Positions 16,798 through 26,089 of a DNA stretch of 64,000 nucleotides are shown one piece after another. The notes below the pieces were generated by a model. That model made no database searches and was not told the origin of the DNA. It saw only the letters and a list, made by a program, of their open reading frames with translations. The position numbers and the translations under genes are program-made. How positions within the stretch are numbered: position 1 is the first letter of the stretch; every line of letters begins with the position of its first letter. The DNA is from Neogemmobacter tilapiae (GTDB taxonomy: Bacteria > Pseudomonadota > Alphaproteobacteria > Rhodobacterales > Rhodobacteraceae). Location of the stretch: assembly GCF_014652215.1 (NCBI RefSeq), contig NZ_BMYJ01000001.1, positions 186,001 through 250,000 of the forward strand, given 5' to 3'.

Positions 16798-17468
16798 GCG
16801 CAAGCCGCTTGCAAATCGCGCATGTTCACGCCGTAAGGCGCTGGATTCGCAACACTTCCGCCCTTGAACACCGAAGACCCGGCCACCAGAACATTCGCAC
16901 CCGCTGCCACGCAAAGCGGTGCTGTTTCCACCGTCACACCGCCGTCAATCTCCAGATCAATCGGACGGTCACCGATCAGGCCGCGCAAGGCGCGGATCTT
17001 GTCCAACTGGCTGTGGATAAACTTTTGCCCGCCAAAGCCGGGGTTGACCGTCATCACGCAGATCAGATCAATTAGATCAAGCACTTGGGGCACAAACTCG
17101 ATGCCTGTGGCCGGATTGATCGCCAGGCCAGCCTTACAGCCTGCGGCCTTTACCGCCTGCAACGTGCGGTGCAGATGCGGGCCAGCCTCGACATGCACGG
17201 TCAGGATATCGGCGCCGGATTTTGCAAAAGCCTCGATCATCGGATCGACGGGCGTGATCATCAGATGCACATCCATGACACCCTTGATATGGGGACGCAG
17301 GGCTGCGCACATTTGCGGACCAAAGGTGATGTTCGGCACGAAATGCCCGTCCATCACATCCACATGAATCCAATGCGCGCCTTGATCCTGCAACACACGG
17401 CATTCATTGCCAAAGTCCGCAAAGTCAGCGGCGAGTATGGAGGGCGCGATGATCGGTGTCAGGGACAT
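16794..17468 (-). CDS. rpe: Ribulose-phosphate 3-epimerase
   Basis: Interconverts ribulose 5-phosphate and xylulose 5-phosphate in the pentose phosphate or Calvin cycle. The 224-residue TIM barrel shows IAPSILAADFADFG at the start, HVDVMDGHFVPNITFG, DVHLMITPVD, VNPGFGGQKFI and LEIDGGVTVETAPL, covering the metal and substrate residues. It heads a two-gene unit with gph and is divergent from icd across a 208-base intergenic region with an AT-rich block. Confidence 0.96.
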   Translation of the reverse strand: MSLTPIIAPSILAADFADFGNECRVLQDQGAHWIHVDVMDGHFVPNITFGPQMCAALRPHIKGVMDVHLMITPVDPMIEAFAKSGADILTVHVEAGPHLHRTLQAVKAAGCKAGLAINPATGIEFVPQVLDLIDLICVMTVNPGFGGQKFIHSQLDKIRALRGLIGDRPIDLEIDGGVTVETAPLCVAAGANVLVAGSSVFKGGSVANPAPYGVNMRDLQAACA

Positions 17469-17568
17469 GCCAGCCTCATAAGGTTTCAGAAGGGTTTAGG
17501 GATGTTGCAGCCTTTGGTAAAGTGAGGTTGCGCTACCGGCGTGGCAGATCATAATTAACATAATATAG

Positions 17569-17581
17569 ATTATCGGATAAT
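17569..17581. promoter_or_regulatory. Inverted repeat in the rpe-icd divergent promoter region
   Basis: ATTATC-G-GATAAT is a perfect 6-1-6 inverted repeat inside a roughly 40-base AT-rich block (about 17548-17588) that stands out in GC-rich DNA. It is 100 bases from each divergent start codon, so it could carry promoter elements or an operator; I cannot name a regulator. Confidence 0.35.
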
Positions 17582-17676
17582 TATCACTCCGAACGGTATA
17601 CCACCGCATACATCTTCCCCGTCCCCCCGTTTTCCGTTATGAGGCCCCAAACGAATCCCATAAGCCGGAGCGCCAG

Positions 17677-18891
17677 ATGAGCAAGATCAAAGTCGCCAAC
17701 CCAGTCGTCGAACTTGACGGCGATGAAATGACCCGGATCATCTGGGATTTCATCAAGAAAAAGCTGATCCTGCCGTATCTGGATGTTGATCTGAAATACT
17801 ATGATCTGGGCATCGAGGAACGCGACCGCACTAACGACCAGATCACCATCGACGCCGCAAATGCGATCAAGTTGCATGGCGTCGGCGTGAAATGTGCGAC
17901 GATCACCCCGGACGAAGCGCGGGTTGAAGAATTTGGCCTGAAGGAAATGTGGAAGTCGCCGAACGGCACGATCCGCAACATTCTGGGTGGCGTGATCTTC
18001 CGCGAGCCGATCATCTGTTCGAATGTGCCGCGGCTTGTCCCCCACTGGACGAAACCCATCGTGGTGGGCCGTCATGCCTTTGGCGACCAGTATCGCGCGA
18101 CGGATTTCAAATTCCCGGGCAAAGGCACGCTGTCGATCAAATTCGTGGGCGAGGACGGCCAGACGATTGAACGCGAAGTGTTCAAGGCGCCCGAGGCCGG
18201 CGTCGCGATGGCGATGTACAACCTGGATCAGTCGATCATCGACTTTGCCCGCGCCTCGTTGAACTATGGGCTGTCGCGCAAGGTTCCGGTCTATCTGTCG
18301 ACCAAGAACACCATTCTGAAAGCCTATGACGGACGTTTCAAGGATCTGTTCCAGCAGATTTTCGACGCGGAGTTCGCCGATGCCTTTAAGGCGGCGGGGA
18401 TCACCTATGAACATCGCCTGATCGACGACATGGTGGCCAGTGCGTTGAAATGGTCGGGCGGCTATGTATGGGCCTGCAAGAACTATGATGGCGACGTGCA
18501 GTCGGACATCGTGGCGCAGGGTTTTGGTTCGCTGGGTCTGATGACGAGCGTGCTGATGACGCCCGATGGGAAGATTGTGGAGGCTGAGGCCGCCCATGGC
18601 ACGGTGACGCGGCATTACCGCGAACATCAAAAGGGCAAGGAAACCTCGACCAACTCCATCGCGTCGATCTATGCGTGGTCGGGCGGTTTGAAGCACCGCG
18701 CGAAACTGGACGACAATGCGCAACTGATGCGCTTTGCCGAAACGCTGGAGAAAGTCACCGTGCAGACGGTGGAAGACGGTTGGATGACGAAAGACCTGGC
18801 GCTGCTGGTCGGACCGGATCAGAAATGGCTGACCACGATGGGCTATCTGGAAAAGGTCGATGAATATCTGAACAAGGCTTTGGCGGGCTAA
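17677..18891 (+). CDS. icd: NADP-dependent isocitrate dehydrogenase
   Basis: Oxidative decarboxylation of isocitrate to 2-oxoglutarate in the TCA cycle. The 404-residue, eukaryote-like dimeric class is shown by [18 protein letters not shown] at the N-terminus, [13 protein letters not shown] and KSPNGTIRN for substrate binding, [11 protein letters not shown], and [19 protein letters not shown] in the NADP region. CGGAG lies a few bases before the ATG. A clear terminator follows 24 bases after the stop. This class is normal for Rhodobacteraceae. Confidence 0.97.
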   Translation: MSKIKVANPVVELDGDEMTRIIWDFIKKKLILPYLDVDLKYYDLGIEERDRTNDQITIDAANAIKLHGVGVKCATITPDEARVEEFGLKEMWKSPNGTIRNILGGVIFREPIICSNVPRLVPHWTKPIVVGRHAFGDQYRATDFKFPGKGTLSIKFVGEDGQTIEREVFKAPEAGVAMAMYNLDQSIIDFARASLNYGLSRKVPVYLSTKNTILKAYDGRFKDLFQQIFDAEFADAFKAAGITYEHRLIDDMVASALKWSGGYVWACKNYDGDVQSDIVAQGFGSLGLMTSVLMTPDGKIVEAEAAHGTVTRHYREHQKGKETSTNSIASIYAWSGGLKHRAKLDDNAQLMRFAETLEKVTVQTVEDGWMTKDLALLVGPDQKWLTTMGYLEKVDEYLNKALAG

Positions 18892-18914
18892 AGCGCCCTG
18901 CCCCATTGTCAGCA

Positions 18915-18940
18915 AAAGGCCCGCCATTTGGCGGGCCTTT
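18915..18940 (+). terminator. Rho-independent terminator after icd
   Basis: AAAGGCCCGCC (18915-18925) pairs with GGCGGGCCTTT (18930-18940) around an ATTT loop. It lies 24 bases beyond the icd stop and 18 bases before the end of the convergent polyglycine gene. Confidence 0.88.
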
Positions 18941-18957
18941 CGTTTGGCTTCAACGGG

Positions 18958-19692
18958 TTATTTTACCCAGACCACGCCGCCTTTGACCGTGAAGCGGCCC
19001 TTGGTGACCATGAAGCATTTGTTGTTCGGGTCCATGAAGGCGACTTTGGTGATGTCGCGGTCGTCAGACACGGTGGAAGAGCTGACCCAGCCCATCAGAT
19101 CGCCGGCGCGGTTGCGCAGTTCATAGCCGTTATAGGCGGTCAGGTTCCCGTCGTTGGCACAGCGCATCAATTTGCCGGCCGAAACCTTGACGGGCGCTGC
19201 GTCGTCGTTGCCTGCGTTCCCGTCGTCACCACCGCCGGAACCGCCACCATCGCCACCTCCGCCATCACCGCCACCGCCACCACCTCCACCGCCGCCACCA
19301 CCTCCACCGCCGCCACCACCTCCACCGCCGCCACCACCGCCGCCGCCACCACCGCCTCCACCGCCGCCACCTCCGCCGCCACCGCCGGAACCGCCACCGA
19401 CGCTGACATCCACGCCGACCCCGACGCCGCTGCCGCCGCCGACATCGACATCGGCGCCAACATCAATCCCACCGTTGCCTCCGACATTCACATCAGCATC
19501 AACACCAAGGCCGCCACCGCCCAGACCTACACCGACGCCCACATTGACGCCGCCAAGCCCAACCGAGATCTTTTTCGCTGCGACGGGTGACGCTGTGGCA
19601 AGGCACAGAAACATCACGCCCAGCAGGCTGGCGCGGCCATAGCGCGCCGCTGTTCCACGAAGTTCGCTTTTGGAAATCATATGTTCAGACAT
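18958..19692 (-). CDS. Secreted glycine-rich protein with a 40-glycine run
   Basis: 244 residues. After a cationic N-terminus there is a signal peptide (GVMFLCLATASPVAA), a Gly/Val/Asp repeat region (VGLGGVNVGVGVGLGGGG and similar), an uninterrupted run of 40 glycines, a GGGD/GGGS stretch, and a conserved-looking C-terminal domain of about 75 residues (VSAGKLMRCANDGN through KGRFTVKGGVVWVK) with two cysteines. The start at 19692 has GGAGAG upstream. The C-terminal domain is probably the functional part and the glycine run a flexible linker. I do not recognise the family. Confidence 0.78.
   Translation of the reverse strand: MSEHMISKSELRGTAARYGRASLLGVMFLCLATASPVAAKKISVGLGGVNVGVGVGLGGGGLGVDADVNVGGNGGIDVGADVDVGGGSGVGVGVDVSVGGGSGGGGGGGGGGGGGGGGGGGGGGGGGGGGGGGGGGGGGGGGDGGGGDGGGSGGGDDGNAGNDDAAPVKVSAGKLMRCANDGNLTAYNGYELRNRAGDLMGWVSSSTVSDDRDITKVAFMDPNNKCFMVTKGRFTVKGGVVWVK
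19267..19386. repeat. Polyglycine-coding low-complexity tract with 18-bp tandem repeats
   Basis: 120 bases of GGN codons on the minus strand encode 40 consecutive glycines. Within it the plus-strand unit ACCACCTCCACCGCCGCC occurs three times without change at 19279-19296, 19297-19314 and 19315-19332. Serine codon 19387-19389 ends the run. Such tracts can gain or lose 18-base units by slippage while keeping the reading frame. Confidence 0.9.
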
Positions 19693-19993
19693 CTTACTCT
19701 CCTTCGCTACGCCGCATCCTATGGGAGGGTCGGACACGGCAGTTCACATCAACACAGGCAGAGGCCCGTAATCATCACTACGGCTCGCAGTTGTAAGAGT
19801 TTCAATAAATCGAGATTTTTTTGCGATGAAATCCATTTTTTTGGAATTTTATTAGGAATCTTATCGTTAAAGATGTTTTCGCTAACATGCTCGCGAAATC
19901 GTTACAGTTGTGTATGATCGGGCGAAACTGGCGGTTTCGCCCCTTTCGCCCCGTGGAACTGCGGTGGTAATGTGGGGGAAACAGGGCAGAAAA
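19693..19993. other. 301-base divergent intergenic region, AT-rich
   Basis: Holds the promoters for the polyglycine gene (left) and the YitT gene (right). About 19798-19880 is AT-rich with T-runs. A hairpin at 19920-19946 lies in the YitT leader. I see no open reading frame or RNA gene that I can support. Confidence 0.5.
19920..19946 (+). promoter_or_regulatory. Leader hairpin upstream of the YitT gene
   Basis: GGGCGAAAC (19920-19928) pairs with GTTTCGCCC (19934-19942) around a 5-base loop and is followed by CTTTCG. There is no plus-strand gene upstream to terminate, so it may be an attenuator or a 5' UTR structure, about 50 bases before the chosen start codon. Confidence 0.45.
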
Positions 19994-20596
19994 ATGGCCG
20001 CCGAACACGCGCACTCTTATTTTGATGATGCCCAAGGCATCGCCTATGGCGCAACGATGGCGGCCTTTGGCATTGCGATTCTGACCCATCTGGGCATGAT
20101 CACCGGCCAGACGGCGGGGCTGGCCATTCTGATCGCCTATGTCAGCGGTTGGCCCTTTGGGGCCGTGTTCTTTGTGGTCAACCTACCCTTTTACTGGTTC
20201 GGCTATCGCCGCATGGGGCTGCGCTTTACGCTTAAGACATTCGTCGCCGTTGGCGCGCTGGCCATACTGTCGGCACTGATGCCGCGCTGGATCAGTTTTG
20301 CCGATTTGAACCCCGCCTTTGGGGCGATCCTTTTCGGGCTTGTATCGGGTTCCGCCTTGTTGGCCATCTTTCGTCACGGGGCCAGCTTGGGTGGCATCGG
20401 TATTCTGGCCCTTTACCTGCAAGATCATACCGGACTGCGGGCGGGCAAGACGCAGTTGATGTTTGATGCCGTGCTGTTCCTGGTGGCGCTGTTCGTTCTG
20501 CCTTGGGTCACCGTGGCTTGGTCAGCCCTGGGGGCCTTGGTCGTCAATCTGGTGATCGCGATCAACCACCGCCGCGACCGCTATGTCGCCACCTGA
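19994..20596 (+). CDS. YitT-family membrane protein
   Basis: 200-residue integral membrane protein with five to six hydrophobic helices. The pattern [33 protein letters not shown], followed by [17 protein letters not shown], matches YitT/DUF161 proteins, whose transport role is unknown. ATG 19994 ([15 protein letters not shown]) is preferred because the family alignment starts nearby; ATG 19970 is possible. It precedes typA by about 75 bases on the same strand. Confidence 0.8.
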   Translation: MAAEHAHSYFDDAQGIAYGATMAAFGIAILTHLGMITGQTAGLAILIAYVSGWPFGAVFFVVNLPFYWFGYRRMGLRFTLKTFVAVGALAILSALMPRWISFADLNPAFGAILFGLVSGSALLAIFRHGASLGGIGILALYLQDHTGLRAGKTQLMFDAVLFLVALFVLPWVTVAWSALGALVVNLVIAINHRRDRYVAT

Positions 20597-20670
20597 TCGG
20601 GACTCGCCAAAGGGCAGCAAAGCCTGTATGGCGCTCGCAATCGCAGAAAACAGCAAAAGAGACAGCCCCG

Positions 20671-22488
20671 ATGGAGCTTCGCAACATCGCCATTATCGCG
20701 CACGTCGACCATGGCAAGACCACGCTCGTTGACGAGCTTTTGAAACAGTCGGGTTCCTTCCGCACCGGCCAGCAAGTGGCCGAACGGGCGATGGACAGCA
20801 ATGACATCGAACGCGAACGCGGCATCACCATTCTGGCGAAATGCACCTCGGTTGAATTTGGGGAAACCCGCATCAACATCGTCGATACCCCCGGCCACGC
20901 CGACTTTGGCGGCGAGGTGGAGCGTATTCTGAACATGGTCGATGGTGTTGTCCTGCTGGTGGATGCTGCAGAAGGCCCGATGCCGCAGACGAAATTCGTG
21001 ACCTCGAAAGCCTTGGCCCTTGGCCTGCGTCCGATTGTGGTGCTGAACAAGGTGGACAAGCCCGACGCTGAACCTGACCGCGCCCTGAACGAAGTGTTCG
21101 ATCTGTTTTCGAACCTTGGGGCCAATGACGAACAGCTGGATTTCCCTTATCTTTACGCCTCGGGGCGTGCCGGTTGGGCGGATGATACGCTGGATGGGCC
21201 ACGCAAGGATCTGACCGCGCTGTTTGAAAAGATCGTGGCGCATGTGCCCGCGCCCAAGCAGTTGGCCCGCGCCGAAGAACCCTTCCAGATGCTGGCCACC
21301 ACCCTGTCGGCTGACCCTTTCATCGGTCGCATCCTGACGGGCCGGATTGAGGCAGGCACGCTGAAAACCGGGATGACGCTGAAGGCCCTGTCGCGCACGG
21401 GCGAACGGATCGAACAGTTCCGGGTGACCAAAGTACTGGCCTTCCGGGGCCTCGCGCAAACTGCGGTGGACGAGGCTGTGGCGGGCGATATCGTGACCGT
21501 CGCCGGCATGACCAAGGCCACTGTGGCTGACACCCTGTGCGACCTGTCCATCGACACGCCGATTGCCGCCCAGCCGATTGATCCGCCGACGATTACCGTG
21601 ACCTTTGGCATCAACGACAGCCCCTTGGCGGGCCGTGACGGGAACAAGGTCCAAAGCCGCGTCATCCGCGAACGGCTGATGAAAGAGGCGGAAACCAACG
21701 TCGCGATCAAGATCGCCGACACCCCCGGCGGCGAGGCCTTTGAAGTTTCGGGCCGGGGCGAATTGCAGATGGGCGTTCTGATCGAAAACATGCGCCGCGA
21801 AGGGTTTGAACTGTCGATCAGCCGCCCGCGCGTCATCATGAAAGACGAAGATGGCGTTCGGATGGAACCGGTCGAAGAGGTCATCATCGACGTCGATGAC
21901 GAATATTCTGGCGCGGTGATCGACAAGCTGACCGGCGAACGCAAGGGCGATCTGGTTGAAATGAAACCCGCAGGCGTCGGCAAGACCAGGATCGTGGCCC
22001 ATGTGCCCTCGCGCGGGCTGATCGGCTATCATGGCCAGTTCCTGACCGACACCCGCGGCACCGGCGTTCTGAACCGGATCTTCCATGGCTGGGTGGCGCA
22101 CAAGGGCCCGATCCAGGGCCGCCGTCAGGGCGTTCTGGTCAGCATGGAAAATGGCGTCTCGGTCGCCTATGCGCTGTGGAACCTCGAAGAACGCGGCAAG
22201 CTGTTCATCGGCGCGCAAGAGGCGGTCTATACCGGCATGCTGATCGGCGAACACAGCCGGGACAACGATCTGGAAGTGAACCCTCTGAAGGGCAAAAAGC
22301 TCACCAACGTCCGCGCCAGCGGCACGGATGAAGCCGTCCGCCTGACAACGCCGGTCAAGATGAGCCTGGAAGAGGCCATTGCCTATATCGACGACGATGA
22401 GCTGGTCGAGGTGACGCCGAAAATCGTGCGGCTGCGCAAGCGGCATCTGGATCCGCATGAACGGAAGCGGCACAGCCGGACCGAGTAA
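20671..22488 (+). CDS. typA: Translational GTPase TypA/BipA
   Basis: Ribosome-binding GTPase of 605 residues, involved in stress adaptation and 50S assembly. The G1 motif AHVDHGKTT begins about residue 9, followed by [21 protein letters not shown] and NKVDKPDA (G2-G4), then domain II, EF-G-like domains III and V and the BipA-specific C-terminal part ([16 protein letters not shown], then [16 protein letters not shown]). ATG 20671 is chosen over upstream in-frame codons because [16 protein letters not shown] is the canonical start. A UUCG-loop terminator follows immediately. Confidence 0.97.
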   Translation: MELRNIAIIAHVDHGKTTLVDELLKQSGSFRTGQQVAERAMDSNDIERERGITILAKCTSVEFGETRINIVDTPGHADFGGEVERILNMVDGVVLLVDAAEGPMPQTKFVTSKALALGLRPIVVLNKVDKPDAEPDRALNEVFDLFSNLGANDEQLDFPYLYASGRAGWADDTLDGPRKDLTALFEKIVAHVPAPKQLARAEEPFQMLATTLSADPFIGRILTGRIEAGTLKTGMTLKALSRTGERIEQFRVTKVLAFRGLAQTAVDEAVAGDIVTVAGMTKATVADTLCDLSIDTPIAAQPIDPPTITVTFGINDSPLAGRDGNKVQSRVIRERLMKEAETNVAIKIADTPGGEAFEVSGRGELQMGVLIENMRREGFELSISRPRVIMKDEDGVRMEPVEEVIIDVDDEYSGAVIDKLTGERKGDLVEMKPAGVGKTRIVAHVPSRGLIGYHGQFLTDTRGTGVLNRIFHGWVAHKGPIQGRRQGVLVSMENGVSVAYALWNLEERGKLFIGAQEAVYTGMLIGEHSRDNDLEVNPLKGKKLTNVRASGTDEAVRLTTPVKMSLEEAIAYIDDDELVEVTPKIVRLRKRHLDPHERKRHSRTE

Positions 22489-22492
22489 GATC

Positions 22493-22514
22493 AGGGGCCT
22501 TCGGGCCCCTTTTT
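22493..22514 (+). terminator. Rho-independent terminator with TTCG loop after typA
   Basis: AGGGGCC (22493-22499) pairs with GGCCCCT (22504-22510) around TTCG and runs into TTTT. It starts five bases after the typA stop and touches the stop codon of the convergent reductase gene. Confidence 0.9.
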
Positions 22515-23053
22515 CATGTTGTGACGATGCGATACTTGGATTGCACCAGACCGGAGGGGAAAGCGCGGCTTTCCACCAGCTGCAAATCGACGTCTGCGGT
22601 CAATGCACCGAACAAGGGCCGCCCTGCCCCGATCAGCACGGGAACCGTGGTCAGCACAAGGTCGGTCACCAGGCCTTCGCGCAGAAAGGCCTGCACCAGG
22701 CGGCCGCCGTCCAGATAGATGCGTTCCACGCCCTGCACCGCCAAATCCTGCATGACATCGCGCGGCGCACGGTTGGAAAAGCGCAACTTGCCTTGCAAAG
22801 CCTCGGGCACCGGTGTTCCTGCCAAGTCCTGTGACATCACCAGAACGGGCCGGTCATAGGGCCAGGGGTCAAAGCCCTGCACCTTTTCATAGCTGCCACG
22901 CCCCATTACGATCATCTGCTTGTCTGCAATGAAGTCGTTATAGCCATGGTCCTCGGATGGGTCATCCCGCGCCAAGAGCCAACCGATGTCGCCATCCGGT
23001 CTGGCGATGAAACCGTCCAGTGAGGTTGCGATAAAGATATGTGCGGTCGTCAT
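22514..23053 (-). CDS. Dihydrofolate reductase-like (RibD C-terminal) protein
   Basis: 179-residue protein of the RibD_C/DHFR-like fold: the N-terminus HIFIATSLDGFIARPDGDIGW is characteristic, followed by DKQMIVMGRGSYEKV and the dinucleotide-site stretch VERIYLDGGRLVQAFL, then VPVLIGAGRPLFG. Family members such as YyaP/YwjB are uncharacterised NADPH-dependent reductases. It is a stand-alone minus-strand gene that ends in the typA terminator. True folate activity is not implied. Confidence 0.85.
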   Translation of the reverse strand: MTTAHIFIATSLDGFIARPDGDIGWLLARDDPSEDHGYNDFIADKQMIVMGRGSYEKVQGFDPWPYDRPVLVMSQDLAGTPVPEALQGKLRFSNRAPRDVMQDLAVQGVERIYLDGGRLVQAFLREGLVTDLVLTTVPVLIGAGRPLFGALTADVDLQLVESRAFPSGLVQSKYRIVTT

Positions 23054-23496
23054 GCAGCTCTCCTGTCAATGATGATTGCTGTATAGCTTGCCAAACCGAC
23101 AAGCCCAGCCGCTTCGCCCCGTTGGGCAGAATCGGCCCCGTCGCTTCCTTCCGCCTCTGTGGCCACCAGCGCATGCCGCCGCGCAACGACGACCGAAAAT
23201 GGCGATGGCTTACCCCAGTCGCGCAACTCAGGGTTTACTCTATCGTTTCAAGTGGTTGAGGGCGGCACTTGCGCCATGCAAAAGCCTAAAATTGAATAAG
23301 AAATGACCACTTTAGCAAGAGAAACAAACTGGGTTCGGTTGTCGCTCCCAGGGGCGCGGGATGGCCCATGCGGGAAGGGCCGTGCGGTGATGGACATGGT
23401 GAGGCGCGGTTTCTGACATGGGACAAGGAAGACCAATCCAACCCAATGGCAATAACGCCGTTAACTTGTTTGCAGTGTGCAGAATAGAGGATGAAC
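23054..23496. other. 443-base intergenic region without a supported gene
   Basis: Separates the divergent DHFR-like gene and the Roadblock gene and must hold both promoters. I see no gene-like reading frame, strong hairpin or repeat. The A-rich stretch near 23290-23330 may be promoter DNA. Confidence 0.5.
23486..23490 (+). promoter_or_regulatory. Ribosome binding site choosing between two ATGs
   Basis: AGAGG at 23486-23490 abuts ATG 23491 but is six bases before ATG 23497, so the second ATG is preferred. Confidence 0.6.
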
Positions 23497-23853
23497 ATGT
23501 CGATTATTTCTGAAACCACGTCGATCGCTGGCTTTATCGGGGCTTGCCTTGTTGACACCGAATCCGGGCTGATGTTGGCCTCGGAAGGCGGCGGCAAAGG
23601 CAAACTTGATCTGGACGCCGCTGCGGCTATGAACACCGCCTTCGTCAAAGCCAAACGCCAGGCGATGGAAGTGCTGCAATTGAACACCTATATCGAGGAC
23701 ATCCTGATCACGCTGGGCACGCAGATCCATTTGATCCGTCCGCTGGAAAAGAACCAGTCGATGTTCATCTATGTGGCGCTGAACCGGGCCGATGCCAATC
23801 TGGGCATGGCGCGCATCCAGTTGAAAACCATCGAAAGCAAGCTGGAGCTGTAA
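23497..23853 (+). CDS. Roadblock/LC7-like domain protein
   Basis: 118-residue protein that looks like a single Roadblock/LC7 domain: IAGFIGACLVDTESGLMLASEGG matches the family's first strand-turn-strand, followed by an amphipathic helix (AAAAMNTAFVKAKRQAMEVL), a strand pair (DILITLGTQIHLIRPL, then MFIYVALNRADANLGMARIQL) and a final helix. Such domains usually regulate a small Ras-like GTPase (MglA-type) or act in polarity, but no GTPase gene is adjacent. The gene has its own strong terminator, so it is likely transcribed alone. Confidence 0.65.
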   Translation: MSIISETTSIAGFIGACLVDTESGLMLASEGGGKGKLDLDAAAAMNTAFVKAKRQAMEVLQLNTYIEDILITLGTQIHLIRPLEKNQSMFIYVALNRADANLGMARIQLKTIESKLEL

Positions 23854-23873
23854 GCTCTGGCACAAGGTCATGG

Positions 23874-23906
23874 AAAGGCCAGAGGCGATGCTGCCCTCTG
23901 GCCTTT
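23874..23906 (+). terminator. Rho-independent terminator after the Roadblock gene
   Basis: AAAGGCCAGAGG (23874-23885) pairs with CCTCTGGCCTTT (23895-23906), giving a 12-bp stem with a 9-base loop, 20 bases beyond the stop codon. Confidence 0.85.
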
Positions 23907-23975
23907 GTCATGCACAAGCCACCCTTTCGCCGCGCGGTTCGGGCCGCTAGTCTGACGGCGACCAAAGGGGGTATT

Positions 23976-24842
23976 ATGCAGACCATGCTGGGAATCATCG
24001 GGGGGTCGGGCCTTTACGACATGGCCGGGCTGGAGGGGGCATCCTGGGTCAAGCTAAAGACCCCTTGGGGGGTGCCATCGGATGAAATTCTGGTCGGGCG
24101 TTTGTCGGGCCTGCCGGTGGCCTTTCTGCCCCGCCATGGCCGCGGCCACCGGATCGCCCCGGCGGACCTGCCGGCACAGGCCAACATCGACGCTTTGAAA
24201 CGCCTGGGCTGCACCGATGTATTGGCTGTTTCGGCGGTGGGGAGCCTGCGGGTCGACTATGCGCCCGGCGATTTCGTGCTGGTGGATCAGTATATCGACC
24301 GCACCACACAGCGCCCCGCCTCGTTCTTTGGCACCGGCTGCGTGGCGCATGTCTCGCTGGCCCAACCGACCTGCCCCCGCCTTTCGGCGCAGGTGGCGAC
24401 GGCGGCGGAATCTGCTGGCGCGAAGGTGCACCTTGGGGCGACCTATCTGGCGATGGAAGGGCCGCAGTTTTCCACCCTTGCAGAAAGCCGGATGTATCGG
24501 TCTTGGGGGGCCGATGTCATTGGCATGACCGGCATGCCCGAGGCCCGTTTGGCGCGTGAGGCCGAGCTTTGCTATGCCTCCCTCGCGATGGTGACAGATT
24601 ATGACTGCTGGCACGAAGGGCATGGCGCCGTGGACGTGGCGCAGGTGATCGCCACGCTGACGGCGAATGCGGCGGCGGCCAAGGCGACTGTAGGCGCGCT
24701 GGCAAGCGCCCTGCCCCATGACCGCGCGCCCTGCCCTAATGGCTGCGACCGGGCGCTGGACCATGCGCTAATGACGGCCCAAGACAAGCGCGACCCGGCG
24801 CTACTGGCCAAGCTGGATGCGGTGGCGGGCCGGGTGTTGTGA
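23976..24842 (+). CDS. mtnP: S-methyl-5'-thioadenosine phosphorylase
   Basis: 288-residue phosphorylase that splits methylthioadenosine (a by-product of polyamine and homoserine-lactone synthesis) into adenine and methylthioribose 1-phosphate. Family marks are LGIIGGSGLYDMAGL, PRHGRGHRIAPADLPAQANI, TYLAMEGPQFSTLAESRMYR and GADVIGMTGMPEARLAREAE. ATG 23976 has GGGGG five bases upstream. The stop overlaps a GTG start of the next gene. With apt at the end of the same run, the operon recycles adenine to AMP. Confidence 0.93.
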   Translation: MQTMLGIIGGSGLYDMAGLEGASWVKLKTPWGVPSDEILVGRLSGLPVAFLPRHGRGHRIAPADLPAQANIDALKRLGCTDVLAVSAVGSLRVDYAPGDFVLVDQYIDRTTQRPASFFGTGCVAHVSLAQPTCPRLSAQVATAAESAGAKVHLGATYLAMEGPQFSTLAESRMYRSWGADVIGMTGMPEARLAREAELCYASLAMVTDYDCWHEGHGAVDVAQVIATLTANAAAAKATVGALASALPHDRAPCPNGCDRALDHALMTAQDKRDPALLAKLDAVAGRVL

Positions 24843-26089
24843 GAAAAGTCCTTATTCTGGGGGCCGACGGTTTCATCGGTCGAACGCTGGCCTTTGTTCT
24901 GCGAGAAAAGGGTTTTCACGTGCTAGCCCATGGGCGGCACGTTGGCGCTTTGGCAGGGTTCGGATTTGAAGCACTGTCGGCGGATCTGAACGATACCCAA
25001 TGTCATGATCCTGCCTTTTGGGCCAAGCGGATGGGGGATGCCGACCTGGTCATTGCGACGGGCCTTTTGACCGGAAGTGAAGCATCGTTTCGCGCGGTGC
25101 ATGAGTTGGCACCAAAGGCAGCCCTAGCCGCCTGCCAGGGGCGTGCCGTGCTGATTTCAGCCGTAGGGATCGAAGCAGACACAGCCTTTGCCCGATGGCG
25201 TCGCGTCAGTGAACAGGCGGCGCAAGAGGCTGGTGCGACGGTTCTGCGGGCGGGTCTGGTGCTGGGCGATACCTCTTATGGCGGATCGTCCATGCTGCGC
25301 GCCTTGGCGGCCTTGCCGCTGGCAACCGCCCATGTGGGAAACGGTCAGCAAAAGCTGAACCCCATCCATGCCGATGATCTGGCGCAGGTGTTGGGCGAAT
25401 GTCTGGAAGCCCCACCCGGCGTAGGCCCATGGGAGGTGGGCGGGCCTGAGGAGGTCACACAGAAAGACCTGATCGCCTTGATAAGGCAATGGCTGGGTCT
25501 GCGCCCGGTTCGGGGCATTGGCCTGCCCCTGCCCTTGGCCCGATTCATGGGGCGGGTTGGTGATGTCCTGCGGCTTGGCCCCCTGTCCGCGACCAGCGTT
25601 GCGCAATTGGAAAAGGGTCTGCTGGCAGACCCAACGCCCCTATTGGCCCATATCCGCCACCGCCCCGCGGCTGTGTCGCAGTTCCTGTTTCGCAGACCGC
25701 CTGGAACGCAAGACCTTTGGCATGCCCGGCTTTATCTGCAAAAGCCGTTGGTCCGACTGACCCTTGCCCTGTTGTGGCTGATCTCGGGGCTGCAAGGCCT
25801 TTTCACGCCGGGTTCGGCTTTTCTGCCGTTGCTGCCGCTGCCGGAAACACTCGGCCTGATTTTGGCACGAGCGGGTGGGCTGGTCGATCTGGCGCTGGCG
25901 GCGGCGCTGTTGGGCAACTGGCGGCCCGTGCCCGTGGCCTTGGCCCAATTGATCATGGTTGCGGGCTATACGCTGGGCCTGTCTATTCTCGCCCCAACGC
26001 TTTGGCTTGATCCTTTCGGTGCGTTGCTGAAGAATTTACCTATTCTGACGCTGATCCTTGTCCACCTTAGCCTGATCCGGGAAAGATGA
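24839..26089 (+). CDS. NAD-dependent epimerase/SDR fused to a DoxX-like membrane domain
   Basis: 416 residues starting at GTG 24839, which overlaps the mtnP stop. The N-terminal half is an atypical SDR with the nucleotide motif LGADGFIGRTLA (residues 7-18), a missing classical YxxxK, and NPIHADDLAQVLGECL in the middle. From about residue 295 there are four hydrophobic helices (LALLWLISGLQGLFTPGSAF onward) typical of a DoxX-like domain. This architecture is known in bacteria but has no firm function. The gene is coupled to the DUF2269 gene by an ATGA overlap. Confidence 0.8.
   Translation: MRKVLILGADGFIGRTLAFVLREKGFHVLAHGRHVGALAGFGFEALSADLNDTQCHDPAFWAKRMGDADLVIATGLLTGSEASFRAVHELAPKAALAACQGRAVLISAVGIEADTAFARWRRVSEQAAQEAGATVLRAGLVLGDTSYGGSSMLRALAALPLATAHVGNGQQKLNPIHADDLAQVLGECLEAPPGVGPWEVGGPEEVTQKDLIALIRQWLGLRPVRGIGLPLPLARFMGRVGDVLRLGPLSATSVAQLEKGLLADPTPLLAHIRHRPAAVSQFLFRRPPGTQDLWHARLYLQKPLVRLTLALLWLISGLQGLFTPGSAFLPLLPLPETLGLILARAGGLVDLALAAALLGNWRPVPVALAQLIMVAGYTLGLSILAPTLWLDPFGALLKNLPILTLILVHLSLIRER

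Noticed and set aside
19154-19642. Plus-strand polyproline frame
   Set aside because: It is the antisense reading of the polyglycine tract; the minus-strand frame has a ribosome site, signal peptide and structured C-terminus.
23054-23496. Possible small genes in the 440-base gap
   Set aside because: Short frames there have no ribosome site, no recognisable composition and overlap in several frames.
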